DNA of 28,739 nt from positions 1-28,739 of the forward strand of contig WIXG01000655.1 in NCBI GenBank assembly GCA_009869945.1, given 5' to 3'. This DNA is from Mesaphorura yosii. Its lineage: Eukaryota; Arthropoda; Collembola; Poduromorpha; Tullbergiidae. A program made the position numbers and the translations under genes. Below the pieces are notes generated by a model that was given only the letters and a program-made list of their open reading frames with translations, had not been told where the DNA came from and ran no database searches. Below are positions 1 to 9,989 of the stretch, one piece after another; positions within the stretch are counted from its first letter, which is position 1; each line of letters opens with the position of its first letter.

Positions 1-452
1 GTATTGTTGTGTGAAATTTGTAATTCTATTGCTATAAATAAATTATTGTTTGATTGCTCAGGAAAAATGGTTTCGTATTTCTGAAAGAATTTTTTATATT
101 ACCGAAATAAATGGCATCCAAAAAGTAATACCATTCATCGCTTTTCAAAATCTGACGCCTTGATAGATAAAGCGAGCGAGCGAGCTCGCAATTTTCCCAA
201 TCTGAGCTATTGACGTGCAATTCGTTCGATTAGAAATAATTTCTTTTAATTCAATCTTCCAATCTATTATTAGTTTTAGCAGTTAAACAGTTAAGTGTTC
301 GATGAAGAAGGCAGTTTAGTAGATAAAGTAGCAAAATAATTAATAATCAAGGTTTGGGATTCGCTGATCGCGTAACTCATCACCAGTTTCAGTGTTCGAA
401 TTCTGGCCTGGGACACGAAGGAACATCACGCCTTGACGTTCGTACCATTAAA
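1..452. other. Upstream non-coding region
   Basis: AT-rich sequence without a convincing reading frame. It probably holds the promoter and 5' untranslated region of the small gene that starts at 453. The frame of that gene stays open upstream to about 354 but contains no ATG before 453, so this stretch is read as untranslated. No clear TATA box or repeat was recognised. Confidence 0.5.
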
Positions 453-1058
453 ATGACTATCAGCGCATCGGAGCAGATCTTGCGTGACATGCAAGAACGT
501 CTTTCTTTCTTGAAAGATCTGAAGGTCGAAATGGATTCGGTATCGGACGGATTTAGCAACGGTAAATATAAAATAGAAATTAGAGTTATGAGTGCATGAA
601 AAGCTGTTGACCTGCTGACGGAGATGGTTTTATGGTTTTCTGCACAGCTCGTGAGACATTTCGAGATATGGTCTATCTTTCCGAAGACAATGAGAATTCA
701 TTGCTGATGGCGAACAATACATTGGCGAAATTATTGCAGTTTCGAAGTTGTGAACGCATTTCAATGGACGATAAATTATCGATGAATAATAAACTACAAG
801 ACTGCATCGCCAGACTAAAAGAGCAACAGCGGATCATCGCTGCTACAATGTAAGTTAGAAATTTTATCGGGCCTTAAATGGGCGGATTGCTTTGACGAAA
901 TACTACGTGTCGTCTGTGTTTTAAGGATAAAATGCCAGAGACTGCGGACATGGATGGAGGAGCTGGAGAGTATAGGCCGAGACCTGAATTTTGAAATAGA
1001 ATGGCTTGAAGATTGTATTAGAAACCGCACGGCATGTGCCGATCGTGGATTAAATTAG
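453..1058 (+). CDS. Small helical protein of unknown function, copy 1 (three exons, 147 aa)
   Basis: I do not recognise the family. Exons 453-561, 648-849 and 926-1058 join with good GT/AG sites (g|gtaaat, at|gtaagt; acag|, aag|) and intron phases 1 and 2, giving 147 aa ending NRTACADRGLN. The product is rich in Glu, Lys, Leu and Met with heptad-like spacing (ILRDMQERLSFLKDLKVEMD near the N-terminus), so mostly alpha-helical or coiled coil. There is no signal peptide or membrane segment. The gene at 2920-3585 has the same three-exon plan, the same phases and local similarity at the end of exon 2 (DCIARLKEQQRIIAATM against DFVAALKQNHRAQDIVAANL). I infer a diverged tandem duplication. The start is the first ATG of the open frame. 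A possible AATAAA lies at 1292-1297. Confidence 0.6.
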
Positions 1059-1644
1059 AATTCATCCGATTTCGTCTGGCCGGACCTTCAGCCAGGCTTG
1101 CTTTTTAACAAAATCTAATCTAGTTCCACAGTTGGAATAATTATTAACCCTTAATTATTGGAGTTATTCAATTGCTCAAACTTTTTCACTTTTTTTGTTT
1201 AGTTTCATTTTAAACATAAACACATTTCGATATCGTGAAAATGGAATTTTTAGTTGGGTTGCTGTTTTTTTATCAGATGCCAAAATCGCTCAATAAATTT
1301 TGCAAACCGATCCACACAGCTTCGACTTGACTTTGAGACGAATTTATTGTGCTTCGTTCCAGTGCAGAACCTAGTTCAAGAACTCAAGAACAGTTTGAGG
1401 AATTTCCCAGGATGCAATTTCTAATATTTCAGGCGGAGGAACTGGAACGGAGAGTAGCAAACAATTGTGATTGTGACTGGAAACAATAACGTCTGCTCCG
1501 ATAAGCAAGTTACGAAAATGCTTATTTTAATATTTTATTGATTGCTTTTTATTTTGGGACTCTGACAGGAAAAAGCCATCAGCAAACTTCTTAAAATGTA
1601 ATTCGAATGGACTGGTTCGATTGGATCACAAGAAATAGGACGCA
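1059..1644. other. Intergenic, AT-rich
   Basis: Presumed 3' untranslated region of the upstream small gene, with an AATAAA hexamer at 1292-1297, followed by AT-rich sequence. The only further structure noted is a short pyrimidine-rich run ending in CAG just before 1570, which could be the splice acceptor of the receptor-like fragment that follows. Confidence 0.4.
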
Positions 1645-2166
1645 TTGATCTGTTGCGCGCGTGTTTCAGAATCGGCGTTTTTGGGATCCTGCAATCTGTA
1701 CCACTTTGGATCACTCTCCAGCTTGTTTTACTGCGAAGTCAATCTGTTCTCGGTTGCTTTTCCATTTTGCTCCGGCTCCAACCAGCACTATCAATTTCAA
1801 CCAGCATTTGTGCTGACGCTTGCGCTTCATCATTACCTCGTCTTTCTGATGATATCAACTGGAATTTATTACGTTATCATCCTCGTGGCGGTGATTCTCT
1901 GCGCGCTTCTCTCCTACCTCATCGGAACTCTTGATCAAGGGTCCAAACTCTCCATCGCCTACAATAAGCTCTATGAAGCAAACAACATGCCGGTCACAAA
2001 ATACTTCAGGGCCGTGGGCGTTCACGTGAGCCTCAGCCTGGTGCCGATGAAGTCCAAAGTGGGGCAGTTCTTTATCTTGAGTCGACTCGCTGTACTCAAT
2101 GCCATTTCGGCTCGGCATGTTTTGAAAATCCATCCGATGGCACTCCTGTCTCTCCTGCTCGTGTAG
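1645..2166 (+). pseudogene. Chemoreceptor-like fragment (C-terminal part)
   Basis: A reading frame of about 173 codons encodes two hydrophobic helices (around YYVIILVAVILCALLSYLIG), then a polar stretch and the segment KYFRAVGVHVSLSLVPMKSKVGQFFILSR, ending in a hydrophobic tail. The order TM, polar loop, 'xxSLxPMxxKVGxFFxLxR', hydrophobic end resembles the last cytosolic loop and TM7 of divergent arthropod gustatory-type receptors. The intact receptor at 26378-27664 has an equivalent segment (LRNCRPIKVLFSS). No ATG opens the frame and I could not find upstream exons for the other helices, so I treat it as a relic or an isolated exon. An overlapping antisense frame (1855-2214) is charged and low in complexity and probably a shadow. 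Confidence 0.38.
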
Positions 2167-2214
2167 ATTAAAGATTTCAACACAATTCCCTTCATATTCG
2201 TAGCTCGCCTCCAA

Positions 2215-2919
2215 ATTTAGCCAAGCTCAGCAAATGTCTTGACTTGACTAAAATAACGTAATCAGAGTTTTATGGCCTTTTGTTATTTGTACCCGTTAAT
2301 CTGTAAATAAAAAGCGCTGCATTGCTTCTTTTAATATCATTTACGTGGCTGACTCTTGGTCCTTGGTTGTTTTCCACAAATGGCAAATCACAGTTCTGAC
2401 TTATTGACACTCGGCACAATAAATCGTACTAGCATAGCAATATTACAGCCAAGGAGCGAGGACGAAGCTGTCATCGGTCGTCGTTGAGCAGAAAGTACGG
2501 AGTTTAGAGTTGTGCCTTTATGCCTTGGCTCTTGCTAACTCAAATAACTTCCAACCACTTCAATTCATCCGTTCGTTATTTTGTCGTTTGTCAGCATGTC
2601 AGAAGCTAAGCCAAAGCCAAGCTCCGCGCAATCGACCTACTTGGCATAATTTTACGAATTCTAGTTCAAGCTCCCCAATTCACAATTCGTCATTCGTGTT
2701 TTGATTGATCAGTGATTTTAATTGGCAATTGGCTTTGTGAGCAATTTCGACCAGAAACAAGAGCGGGAGAGCCAGCTCGGACAATTTTATCCTTCTGCTC
2801 GTCAGGTAAGAAGATGGTTTTCGGCTTTTTGCTCGTACTATGATGGATTGAGAGTAATTTCCGGCTAACGACTACTTTCTCTGTTCCAGGAAATCCAGAG
2901 TTCCTTCCGTTATTCCAAA
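2215..2919. other. Intergenic and 5' untranslated region with a probable UTR intron
   Basis: No convincing coding sequence. Within it, 2806-2889 has the look of an 84-bp intron (cag|gtaaga ... ttccag|gaaatc) in the 5' untranslated region of the small gene that starts at 2920, so transcription probably begins before about 2760. The frame at 2510-2704 lacks recognisable features. Confidence 0.4.
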
Positions 2920-3585
2920 ATGCTTCGTTTGTTCACCCAGGAAAGGATCTACGAAGAGATGGCTCGACTCGACTCCGAAATGAAAGCGATGGACGCCTCG
3001 TATAACGTCGAAATACGTAAAGGTGAGTTGCCTTTCTTTCCATTAATTAATTAGCCTAGCATTTATCTCAGAATTTGCTTTTATCCATGCAGTCAGCGTA
3101 GATCGCCGTGCAGGCGAGGGCCGGAATCGCGAGCTTACAATGGCGATTCGCCAGTACGAGAGGCTTGCAGCTTACGTGAAGGAAGACATGACAAGCCCAC
3201 GATATCAGGCGTTAGACTCGGATGCAAAAGAGCTCGTGGATGGTGCATACCGTGACTTTGTCGCCGCCTTGAAACAGAATCATCGCGCGCAGGACATCGT
3301 GGCTGCAAATTTGTAAGTGGAAAAGAAACCCTTGATATTCTTGGGCATGGGCACTTTGAGTTCATGAAGTAAAATTGCTTATATAACTTTAGGGCTGGAC
3401 TAACAATCAAAGAGAGCTTGGCCAGGGACACATACCAACGATTCAAGACAAAGCATGCGGAGACGGTGTCAAGCCTCTACCATCGTTTCAATATACTCAC
3501 GGGCGAGCGACCAGTCTGTCCGAAGTGCTTGTGCGTCCACGAACTGTATAAGACCCCAACGACTCCGAACCAAGGCCAAGACTAG
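2920..3585 (+). CDS. Small helical protein of unknown function, copy 2 (three exons, 171 aa)
   Basis: Not recognised. Exons 2920-3022, 3093-3312 and 3393-3585 splice at aaag|gtgagt...gcag| and tt|gtaagt...ttag|, intron phases 1 and 2, giving 171 aa. The product is charged and helical (ERIYEEMARLDSEMKAMD near the start) and its C-terminal exon carries a Cys cluster, CPKCLCVHEL, that could bind metal (inference). Exon number, phases and the end of exon 2 match the gene at 453-1058, so both are probably tandem paralogues, though overall identity is low and the Cys cluster is absent from copy 1. There is no signal peptide or membrane segment. A probable 5' untranslated intron lies at 2806-2889, and AATAAA at 3670-3675, 85 bases after the stop, is a well-placed polyadenylation signal. 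Confidence 0.65.
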
Positions 3586-3669
3586 AAACTTAAACACAGA
3601 AATCGCCATGGCACACGTGGTGTGTGCAAATAGATTGATTGTAAACGTACAGTGTACACTCAGATCCTG

Positions 3670-3675
3670 AATAAA
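3670..3675 (+). terminator. Polyadenylation signal AATAAA
   Basis: Canonical hexamer 85 bases downstream of the stop codon of the small gene at 2920-3585. Confidence 0.6.
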
Positions 3676-4171
3676 ATGCTTATTAACTTGTAACAGCACA
3701 TTAGTTTTTCCCTTTAGCCTCCAGATTAGAGTGGCGTACATTAACTCAGACAGATTCACACAAGCTCAAAGTGAAACCGCCCGACCCTTCAACAATACCT
3801 TCAATACTCAAATTTCGGCGTCCTGATGCGGTGGTTGACAGTTGTGGTGCATTTTCGAGAACAAAGACCGCGGTAATATAAAATTCAAGTTCTGCTGTTA
3901 ATCTCGTGTCTCCTGACTCACTTCACTTGTTGGTTGCCTGGTCAAAGTACAGTTTACTGACCGAAGGTCGCATTTGAGGAGATTCGTTATCACTTCCCTG
4001 CTTCGTGCAGTGGTGCAGTGCGTTGTAACCCAAATAAAGTTAATGTAAATGTATTCATAAAAACACCTCTGAGAAAAATTATTCTAGTCATATTCAATTA
4101 CCCACAACAATTAGAAAATTAGGCGTAATTTATTCACTCGCTGTGCTGTGTTCACGTAGTCAGGAGCCAAA
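3676..4171. other. Intergenic, promoter side of the PANK4-type gene
   Basis: No coding sequence recognised. An A/T run with a TATAAAA core around 3876-3882 lies about 290 bases before the start codon and could be a core promoter element, but with no mapped transcription start this is weak. Confidence 0.3.
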
Positions 4172-6943
4172 ATGAGTGAAGATTCGTCCAGCAGCAGCAA
4201 CGACGGTGCTGGATCAGGATCAGGTCACGATGGTCACGACCCAGCTTCGATTCAACTGATACTCGACGCCATTAACGATAACGACAATCCCGCTGTAATT
4301 TCCGTCACTGACAACCCCAGCTTGCCTGCATCAGCCTCTTCCAGTGGTGCTGATAAGGATTCTGCTGGCAATGACAGTGTCAATGTTAACGTGAATACTC
4401 GTGCGAGCCCTCCAGCCGACATATTTCGCAACCTAAGAAATGCGCAACGGTTTTCGATTGACATCGGAGGCTCCCTGGCCAAGATCGCGTATTTTTCGAA
4501 GGTGCTACATCGTCGTGTGAAAATAAACGACGCCGAGGCATCAGGCGACAATGACAGGGAGGAGTACACCTACGAAGTCCTCGAAGGAGCTCGTCTGCAC
4601 TTCATCAAGTTCGAGACGCAGTACATCGAAGAGTGTTTGGACTTTGTCCAGAAGAGGTTGATGGGTAGCATCGACTGCATGCGGGGCAAATGCGTGAAGG
4701 TGACTGGAGGTGGTGCATACAAATACTCTGCGTTGATTCAAGAGAAACTTGGAATTACTCCAGACAAGGAAGACGAACTGGGATGCTTGATTAAAGGTAA
4801 GTAGGTCGATCGAATTCTGATTCTCAATTCAACGCAGGATTCTTAACAAATTCTGTTGGTGTTTAGGAGCGAATTTCCTTCTGAAGAATGTGGCCAATGA
4901 AGCCTTCAGCTACGAACGCAAGCGTGAGCCCGAGTATCATTTCATGCAGGCTGGTCCCGTTCTTTTCCCTTATCTTCTAGTCAACATTGGCTCCGGAGTC
5001 AGTATCTTGAAAGTCGACTCGGAAACGGAATTCCAGCGTGTTGGGGGCACTGCAACGGGCGGAGGAACATTTTGGGGACTGGGAAAATTACTCACGGGTG
5101 CGAAGGAGTTTGATGAGCTTCTGGATCTGGCCGAGAAGGGTGACAACCGCTCCGTGGATTTGCTAGTCAAAGATATTTACAGCAGAGATTACGCCCAAAT
5201 GGGTCTGCCTGGGGAATTGATCGCTTCCTCATTCGGTAAGGCGACTTGGGCGTCAAACTCCAGCTTTAACCCAGCCGACCTTGCTCGCAGCCTGCTATTC
5301 ACAATTTCAAACGATATTGGACAAATCGCCTGTCTCTTCGCCATGCAGCATAAATTGTCCAGAATCTACTTTGGCGGCTACTTCCTTCGTAACCATCCAC
5401 TCAGCATGTCAGCGGTCAGCTACGCGGTACAGTTCTGGAGTAAGCGGTCCGTGGAGGCTCTCTTCTTAAGACACGAAGGTTACTTAGGGGCCATCGGTGC
5501 GTTTCTTCGTGGGACCGAAGAGTTGGAGTCAGACAAGTATTCATGGTCCGAGAATTTTTCAGGGTCAAGCGGTTGCTTAATAAATGGCGTGGCTATGAAA
5601 AGGGAGAAAGGTAAGTTAATTTGTCCAGACTGCACCAAGCCAGAATTTCACCGCAACTTTGCATTTTGTCTGTCTCAGATCCAGCAGCTCCACCGCGTCC
5701 TTTCTTCAGACGAGCATCCATCGAGCAACTGGAAATCGACCGTCTGGATCAAGCGGTTGGCTTCTTCCCGCTGTTGTCAACCGAAGAGTCGTACAATTAT
5801 ACTCCTGACACCGTCGACCTTACAATTGACCTCGAGGCAAGGGAGTACTGGCTAAACTGCTTTGAGGGATGGATCGAGAAGATTACCTCACGCGCCATCG
5901 AAAGCCAGCCTGATCACCAGACGACTGCTGCCCGGGCGCTCCGCTGCAGGCACAAATTGCAGGCAAGACTCAAGCTCCTGCAGCGATTTCCGTGCGCCTT
6001 CGGCACGCTGACAGTTCGCAGTTTGCTAGACACCGTAGAGCAGAGCCTTCGTGAGTCAGACTTCCCCGACCCGTACTTCAGTCAAAAGCAAGCCGAGAAC
6101 CAGGCGGCGCTAGGAGAATTGGGGCCCAGGCTCGCTTACATCGACAGTCTACCGCCTGAGGAGCGGGAACGTGAACTCATTCTCGGCGTTCTGGCGGGAA
6201 ACGTGTTTGATTGGGGCGCCAAAGCTGTGACTCAGCTGCTGGAGGGTCCTGACCTCTTTGGGTTTGAAGAGGCCAAGCAGAAGATTCAGGCTGCCCCTTG
6301 GGTTATGAACTGCATGAAAGAGTGGCTGACTCGCCGTGCGAAAGCAGAGCCGTACAAGTGCGTGGCGATATTTGTGGACAATTCCGGTTTCGATTTTGTG
6401 CTGGGAATCCTACCTTTCGCTCGGGAGTTTCTGAAGAGAGGAACAAAGGTGAGTTTTAAGTTCCCCTTCCTTTCCTGCCTTGAGATTTCAATGCCTTAGC
6501 CTTAAATTAAGCTTCACCCTGAATTTTCTACGCTGCAGGTGATTCTTTGCCCAAATTCCCATCCAGCTGTCAACGACATTACGTATCCCGAAATGGTTTC
6601 GCTGCTAGTCAACCACATGGCCAGTATTTGCCCTGAGATTGAAGAAGCACTCCACAACGAGCAGCTAGAAATTGTGAGCACGGGCCAAGCGTCGCCGTGT
6701 CTCGACCTCTCGCGCGTGTCGCAAGACCTCATCGCTGCTGTGCTGGAGAACGAGACGGACCTCGTCGTCATTGAGGGAATGGGACGATCGATTCACACGA
6801 ACCTCAACGCCCTGTTCCGGGTAGACGTGCTCAAACTGGCTGTGATCAAGAACGCGTGGCTGGCGAAGCGACTCGGCGGCGAGCTCTACTCGGCCCTGTT
6901 TAAATACGAAGAGGCGCTCACACCCGTGCGGGCTTTAAATTAA
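4172..6943 (+). CDS. PANK4: PANK4-type bifunctional protein: pantothenate-kinase-like domain plus DUF89 phosphatase (847 aa)
   Basis: Exons 4172-4796, 4867-5610, 5679-6448 and 6539-6943 (phases 1, 1, 0) give 847 aa, a little longer than the 773-aa human protein because of a Ser/Asp/Asn-rich N-terminus (residues 1-80). The PANK fold follows: FSIDIGGSLAK near 94-104, VTGGGAYKYS at 177-186, NIGSGVSILKV and GGGTFWGLG. The C-terminal DUF89 phosphatase has VDNSGFD (Asp690, Asn691) and VIEGMGR (Glu792). Family knowledge: PANK4 acts as a phosphatase on 4'-phosphopantetheine and related metabolites, restraining coenzyme A synthesis, and its kinase half is inactive in mammals. Here the residue after GGGAYKY is Ser rather than the catalytic Glu of active kinases (GGGAYKFE), so the kinase half is probably dead too. 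The DUF89 motifs are intact. Alignment to the human protein is collinear throughout. The start is the first ATG (caaaATGAG). Confidence 0.95.
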
Positions 6944-6963
6944 GCATGTGTACTTTATCGTGA

Positions 6964-7024
6964 TTTATTTTATTTTATTCGTGAGAGCAGTTCATAAAGT
7001 ATTCTGTAACAATCATGAAATAAA
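6964..7024. terminator. Interdigitated polyadenylation signals of convergent genes
   Basis: The PANK4-type gene (+) ends at 6943 and the ABCG gene (-) at 7083. AATAAA on the plus strand sits at 7019-7024. On the minus strand three overlapping AATAAA copies sit at 6964-6979. Each signal lies past the other, so the two 3' ends should overlap by several tens of bases if both are used. Confidence 0.55.
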
Positions 7025-7082
7025 TGTGACATCTGACCTCTGAACAAGGCTTTAATTTTCCTTTGCCTTTCACTCCCTTTCG

Positions 7083-9211
7083 CTACTTGCGGCGTGTTTT
7101 GGCCAGCAGACTCAGAAAAGCGATGCTGAGCGCGATAAGAATGCAGCCGGCCATGGCGATGATGTTCCTTGCAAAGTGGTCCGGGTCATAATCCAGCGCT
7201 TGGAGGACGACGGCGCCTGACCTCGGGCAGGTCGCATTATTCCGATTGCAGGTGATCGTGTCGATGCTCTTCCACTGCGCGACTGCCAGCGCCTCGTTCC
7301 CGTAATAAAAGATGGAAGAATACTTGAGCCAAATCAAATACCCAGGCACGGAACCTGCATTCAGGAGCATTCCACTAAAAAGCATGGAGGGCATGAGGAT
7401 TGCAGGGCCCAGCGCCAGTGCGATGGACATCGAACTCGACATGCACGAAAGCATGTAGCCCATCGATACCCCGAAATTGTTGATGAGCACGAGCACGGCC
7501 ATGACCTTCAGGAAACTCTCCACTTGTGGGTTGAAGCCAATCATAAAGTAATTGATCGAGATGGCGAGAATGGGCAAAAAAATGTACAGCGGGAGCTCGG
7601 CGAGGACCTTCGCCAGAAAATAAACGTCTGTGCGGTACATCCCGTTGAAATGCTCCCGGAGGAAGATTGGCAGCTCCAGGCAGAAGACGTCAATCACGCC
7701 GAACGTCGTCTGGAACATTGTGTTGGTCAGAATCACGAAAAGCGCTCCGTTCATATTCTGGACACCGTCTTGGTTGGTTTCCTGGCCAAAGTAGATGGCG
7801 CCCACGAGCAGCGCCATAAACTGCGGCGCAAAAGGTAAAGGCGGATAATTTAAACGACTAATCCTTGCTTGCTTTCAAAGCTGATTTGACTTACGATCGA
7901 CTGAATGACTCTGATCCGGAGCACGAAAGGATCTTTGATGTAATTTATCCAAGAACGCCAGAGCACGGCGCTGAATTGCCGGAGCCACGAAATCTTGTAC
8001 GGCGACGCGGGTCGTCCGCTCTTCGCTGCCAGCTTCGCGTTCTTGAAATACTCCTCGCTTTCCTTCTCTGGGTGCATGTTGTCCAACACCGCTTGAATCT
8101 CGCGACCTGTGGCGCTCTCGGAAAACTCATCACAAACGTGGTGCACCGTTGCCTTGCACTCGGCCTCCTTGCCCGGCTGAATAGCAAGTGTTTGGATGTA
8201 GAAATCAGACGGGTTGTACTGCGGCGGGCAGATGAAGCCGCAGTGCTCGAAGAACGGCAGCGCCGCGTCGCGGTTGCCGAGGAAAGCCACGCGTCCCTCG
8301 GCCATGAGCAGCACGCGGTCAAAGAGCGCGAAGACCTGAGACGAAGGCTGGTGGATCGTGCAAATGATCGTCTTGCCTCGGGCCGCCAGCTCACGGAGCG
8401 CCGTGACGATGTTTTCGGCCATGTACGAGTCCAAGCCGGAAGTTGGCTAAGTTTGGCATTGTAAGCAAAAATTCTTTAGAAAATCCCATCTTTTTTGCTC
8501 GGACCAAGTTTTTTTGGTTACCTCATCGCAAAATAGTAGTGGCGGGTCGGTGAGGACCTCGCTTGCGAAGGCTAGACGCTTCATCTCCCCACCCGAGATG
8601 CCTTTGATCCGTCCGGGGTAACCGATCGTCGTGTTCTCACATTTGGTGAGCCCCAGCTCCTGAATAACTTCGTCCACACGATTCATCCTGACCTTGTACG
8701 GGATATCAGCGTCCATCCTCACCCGCGCCTGGAATGTGAGGTGTTCCCTCACCGTGAGTGTCCCAATAAACAGGTCGTCCTGCTGAATGTACGCGGACAT
8801 GGACGTGAGCGTGTCCGGTCCGACACGGACTCCGTTCAGGCACCGCTGACCAGAAATTTTCAGCCCCGAGGTGTTGCGGTGGTTTAGCACGTTTAGGAGC
8901 GTAGTTTTACCAGCCCCTGAAGCCCCCATGATTGCGACTAGCTCACCAGGCCGAATAATCCCACTTACTCCCTTCAGCAGCTGTCGGGCAGGCTGCTTTC
9001 GCCGGCTGAACCAAAAGCGCCCTCCGCATTTCTCCTCGGCCGAGCCCGGCGCGCCCGGCGGTGGGCCCGTCCAGACGTTGATGTCCTTCCAAGTGTACGT
9101 CACGCGCTCTGTCGACTTGAGACGAGCCAACTGGCGTTTCACGTATGGCTCGAAATTGTTCGTCTCACAGGTGCCGTAAACGGGATTTTCCATCGCTGTG
9201 ATTTTCGACAT
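7083..9211 (-). CDS. White-type ABCG half transporter (659 aa)
   Basis: Exons on the minus strand are 9211-8522, 8446-7895 and 7820-7083, all phase 0, giving 659 aa. The N-terminal ATPase is complete: Walker A GASGAGKTT (96-104), Q-loop YIQQDD, signature ISGGEMKR (205-212), Walker B LLFCDE joined across intron 1 to PTSGLD, and the switch His in CTIHQPSS. Roughly six membrane helices follow in the last exon and the end of exon 2, the domain order typical of ABCG proteins. Members work as dimers moving pigment precursors, sterols or other lipophilic compounds across membranes. The sequence sits in the arthropod white/scarlet/brown-like group, but I cannot assign the orthologue or substrate. It is complete, from MSKITAMENPVYG to LLAKTRRK. 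It is head to head with the carboxylesterase and tail to tail with the PANK4-type gene. A second Met at residue 7 could also start translation. Confidence 0.93.
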
Positions 9212-9989
9212 CGAAATTTGACTTCGGGATTCTTTGCAGGTTTTAGTGTCGTCTTATGCAAAATGGAGAACTGAAGTGAATCTCGTTGTTGAAGCCGAGT
9301 TTTATGCTTTTCGACCTCGACGGGTTTTCGTGCAAAAATCTTAATCCGTGGACAAAAGAAAAAGTTACATAGTTTTGTCTTGATTGGTTTGACATTGACC
9401 ACCACCGTCAATCAGCAGTTTAAGCAGTGAAAGAAGATAAGAAGATGCAGTCAGACATGACGCAAAATGACAAAATACTTCAAAGATGTGAACTTTGATC
9501 AAACCGAGGGCGAGAGCACTCGTCGTTCTCAATTTCAATTCCAGCTAGCTTCTTTGTTACTCAATTAAAGTCGAATTGATCATAATTTGGGTTTGTGAAT
9601 TGCGAATTCGACCACTGCGGCTGACGCGCGAAGTGTGATTCAAGTTCATTTTTCAAAGCAAGTAGTACTCGCGTTTCGAGTTTTGTACGAGTAGACTAAT
9701 AAATTCGAGTACCAGCCAAGCCAAGGTCGGCCAGTTTGATATTAAGTGGTTTAAGCACAATGCAATGCAATGGCTTTGGTTATTTTATTATTGCACGTCG
9801 GTTGCAGGAGGAAAGAATGAGGTACATAAAAGTAGAAAAACACGTGCACTGCTCTCAACGCTTAGTAAACGCACGGTACGGCGCTCAATAATGAATGAGG
9901 ATGTTTATGTTAATTGCAGATTATGGCTCAGTCTTTTGTTTAATCTACACTTGGCCACGCCACGCACCTGCTCCGTCCAAATCACAATC
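9212..9989. other. Divergent promoter region between the ABCG and carboxylesterase genes
   Basis: About 780 bp between the divergent ABCG (-) and esterase (+) start codons. The esterase frame is open from 9765, but residues encoded before 9990 look non-conserved and lie before the membrane anchor. A CAG with upstream pyrimidines near 9807 and in-frame ATGs at 9765 and 9891 leave room for an upstream start or a 5' intron. No repeats or clear TATA box were noted. Confidence 0.35.

Noticed and set aside
1855..2214. A 119-codon frame on the minus strand, rich in Glu, His and Asp.
   Set aside because: It has no family resemblance and lies opposite a hydrophobic receptor-like frame. Antisense of hydrophobic codons typically yields such charged shadows.
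7865..8464. A 199-codon plus-strand frame opposite ABCG exon 2.
   Set aside because: Antisense shadow. The opposite strand carries the D-loop, the switch His and the membrane-domain start.
9765..9989. Extending the carboxylesterase by 75 residues to the ATG at 9765.
   Set aside because: The extra residues show no signal peptide or homology. The membrane anchor and good start context favour 9990, although an upstream start cannot be excluded.
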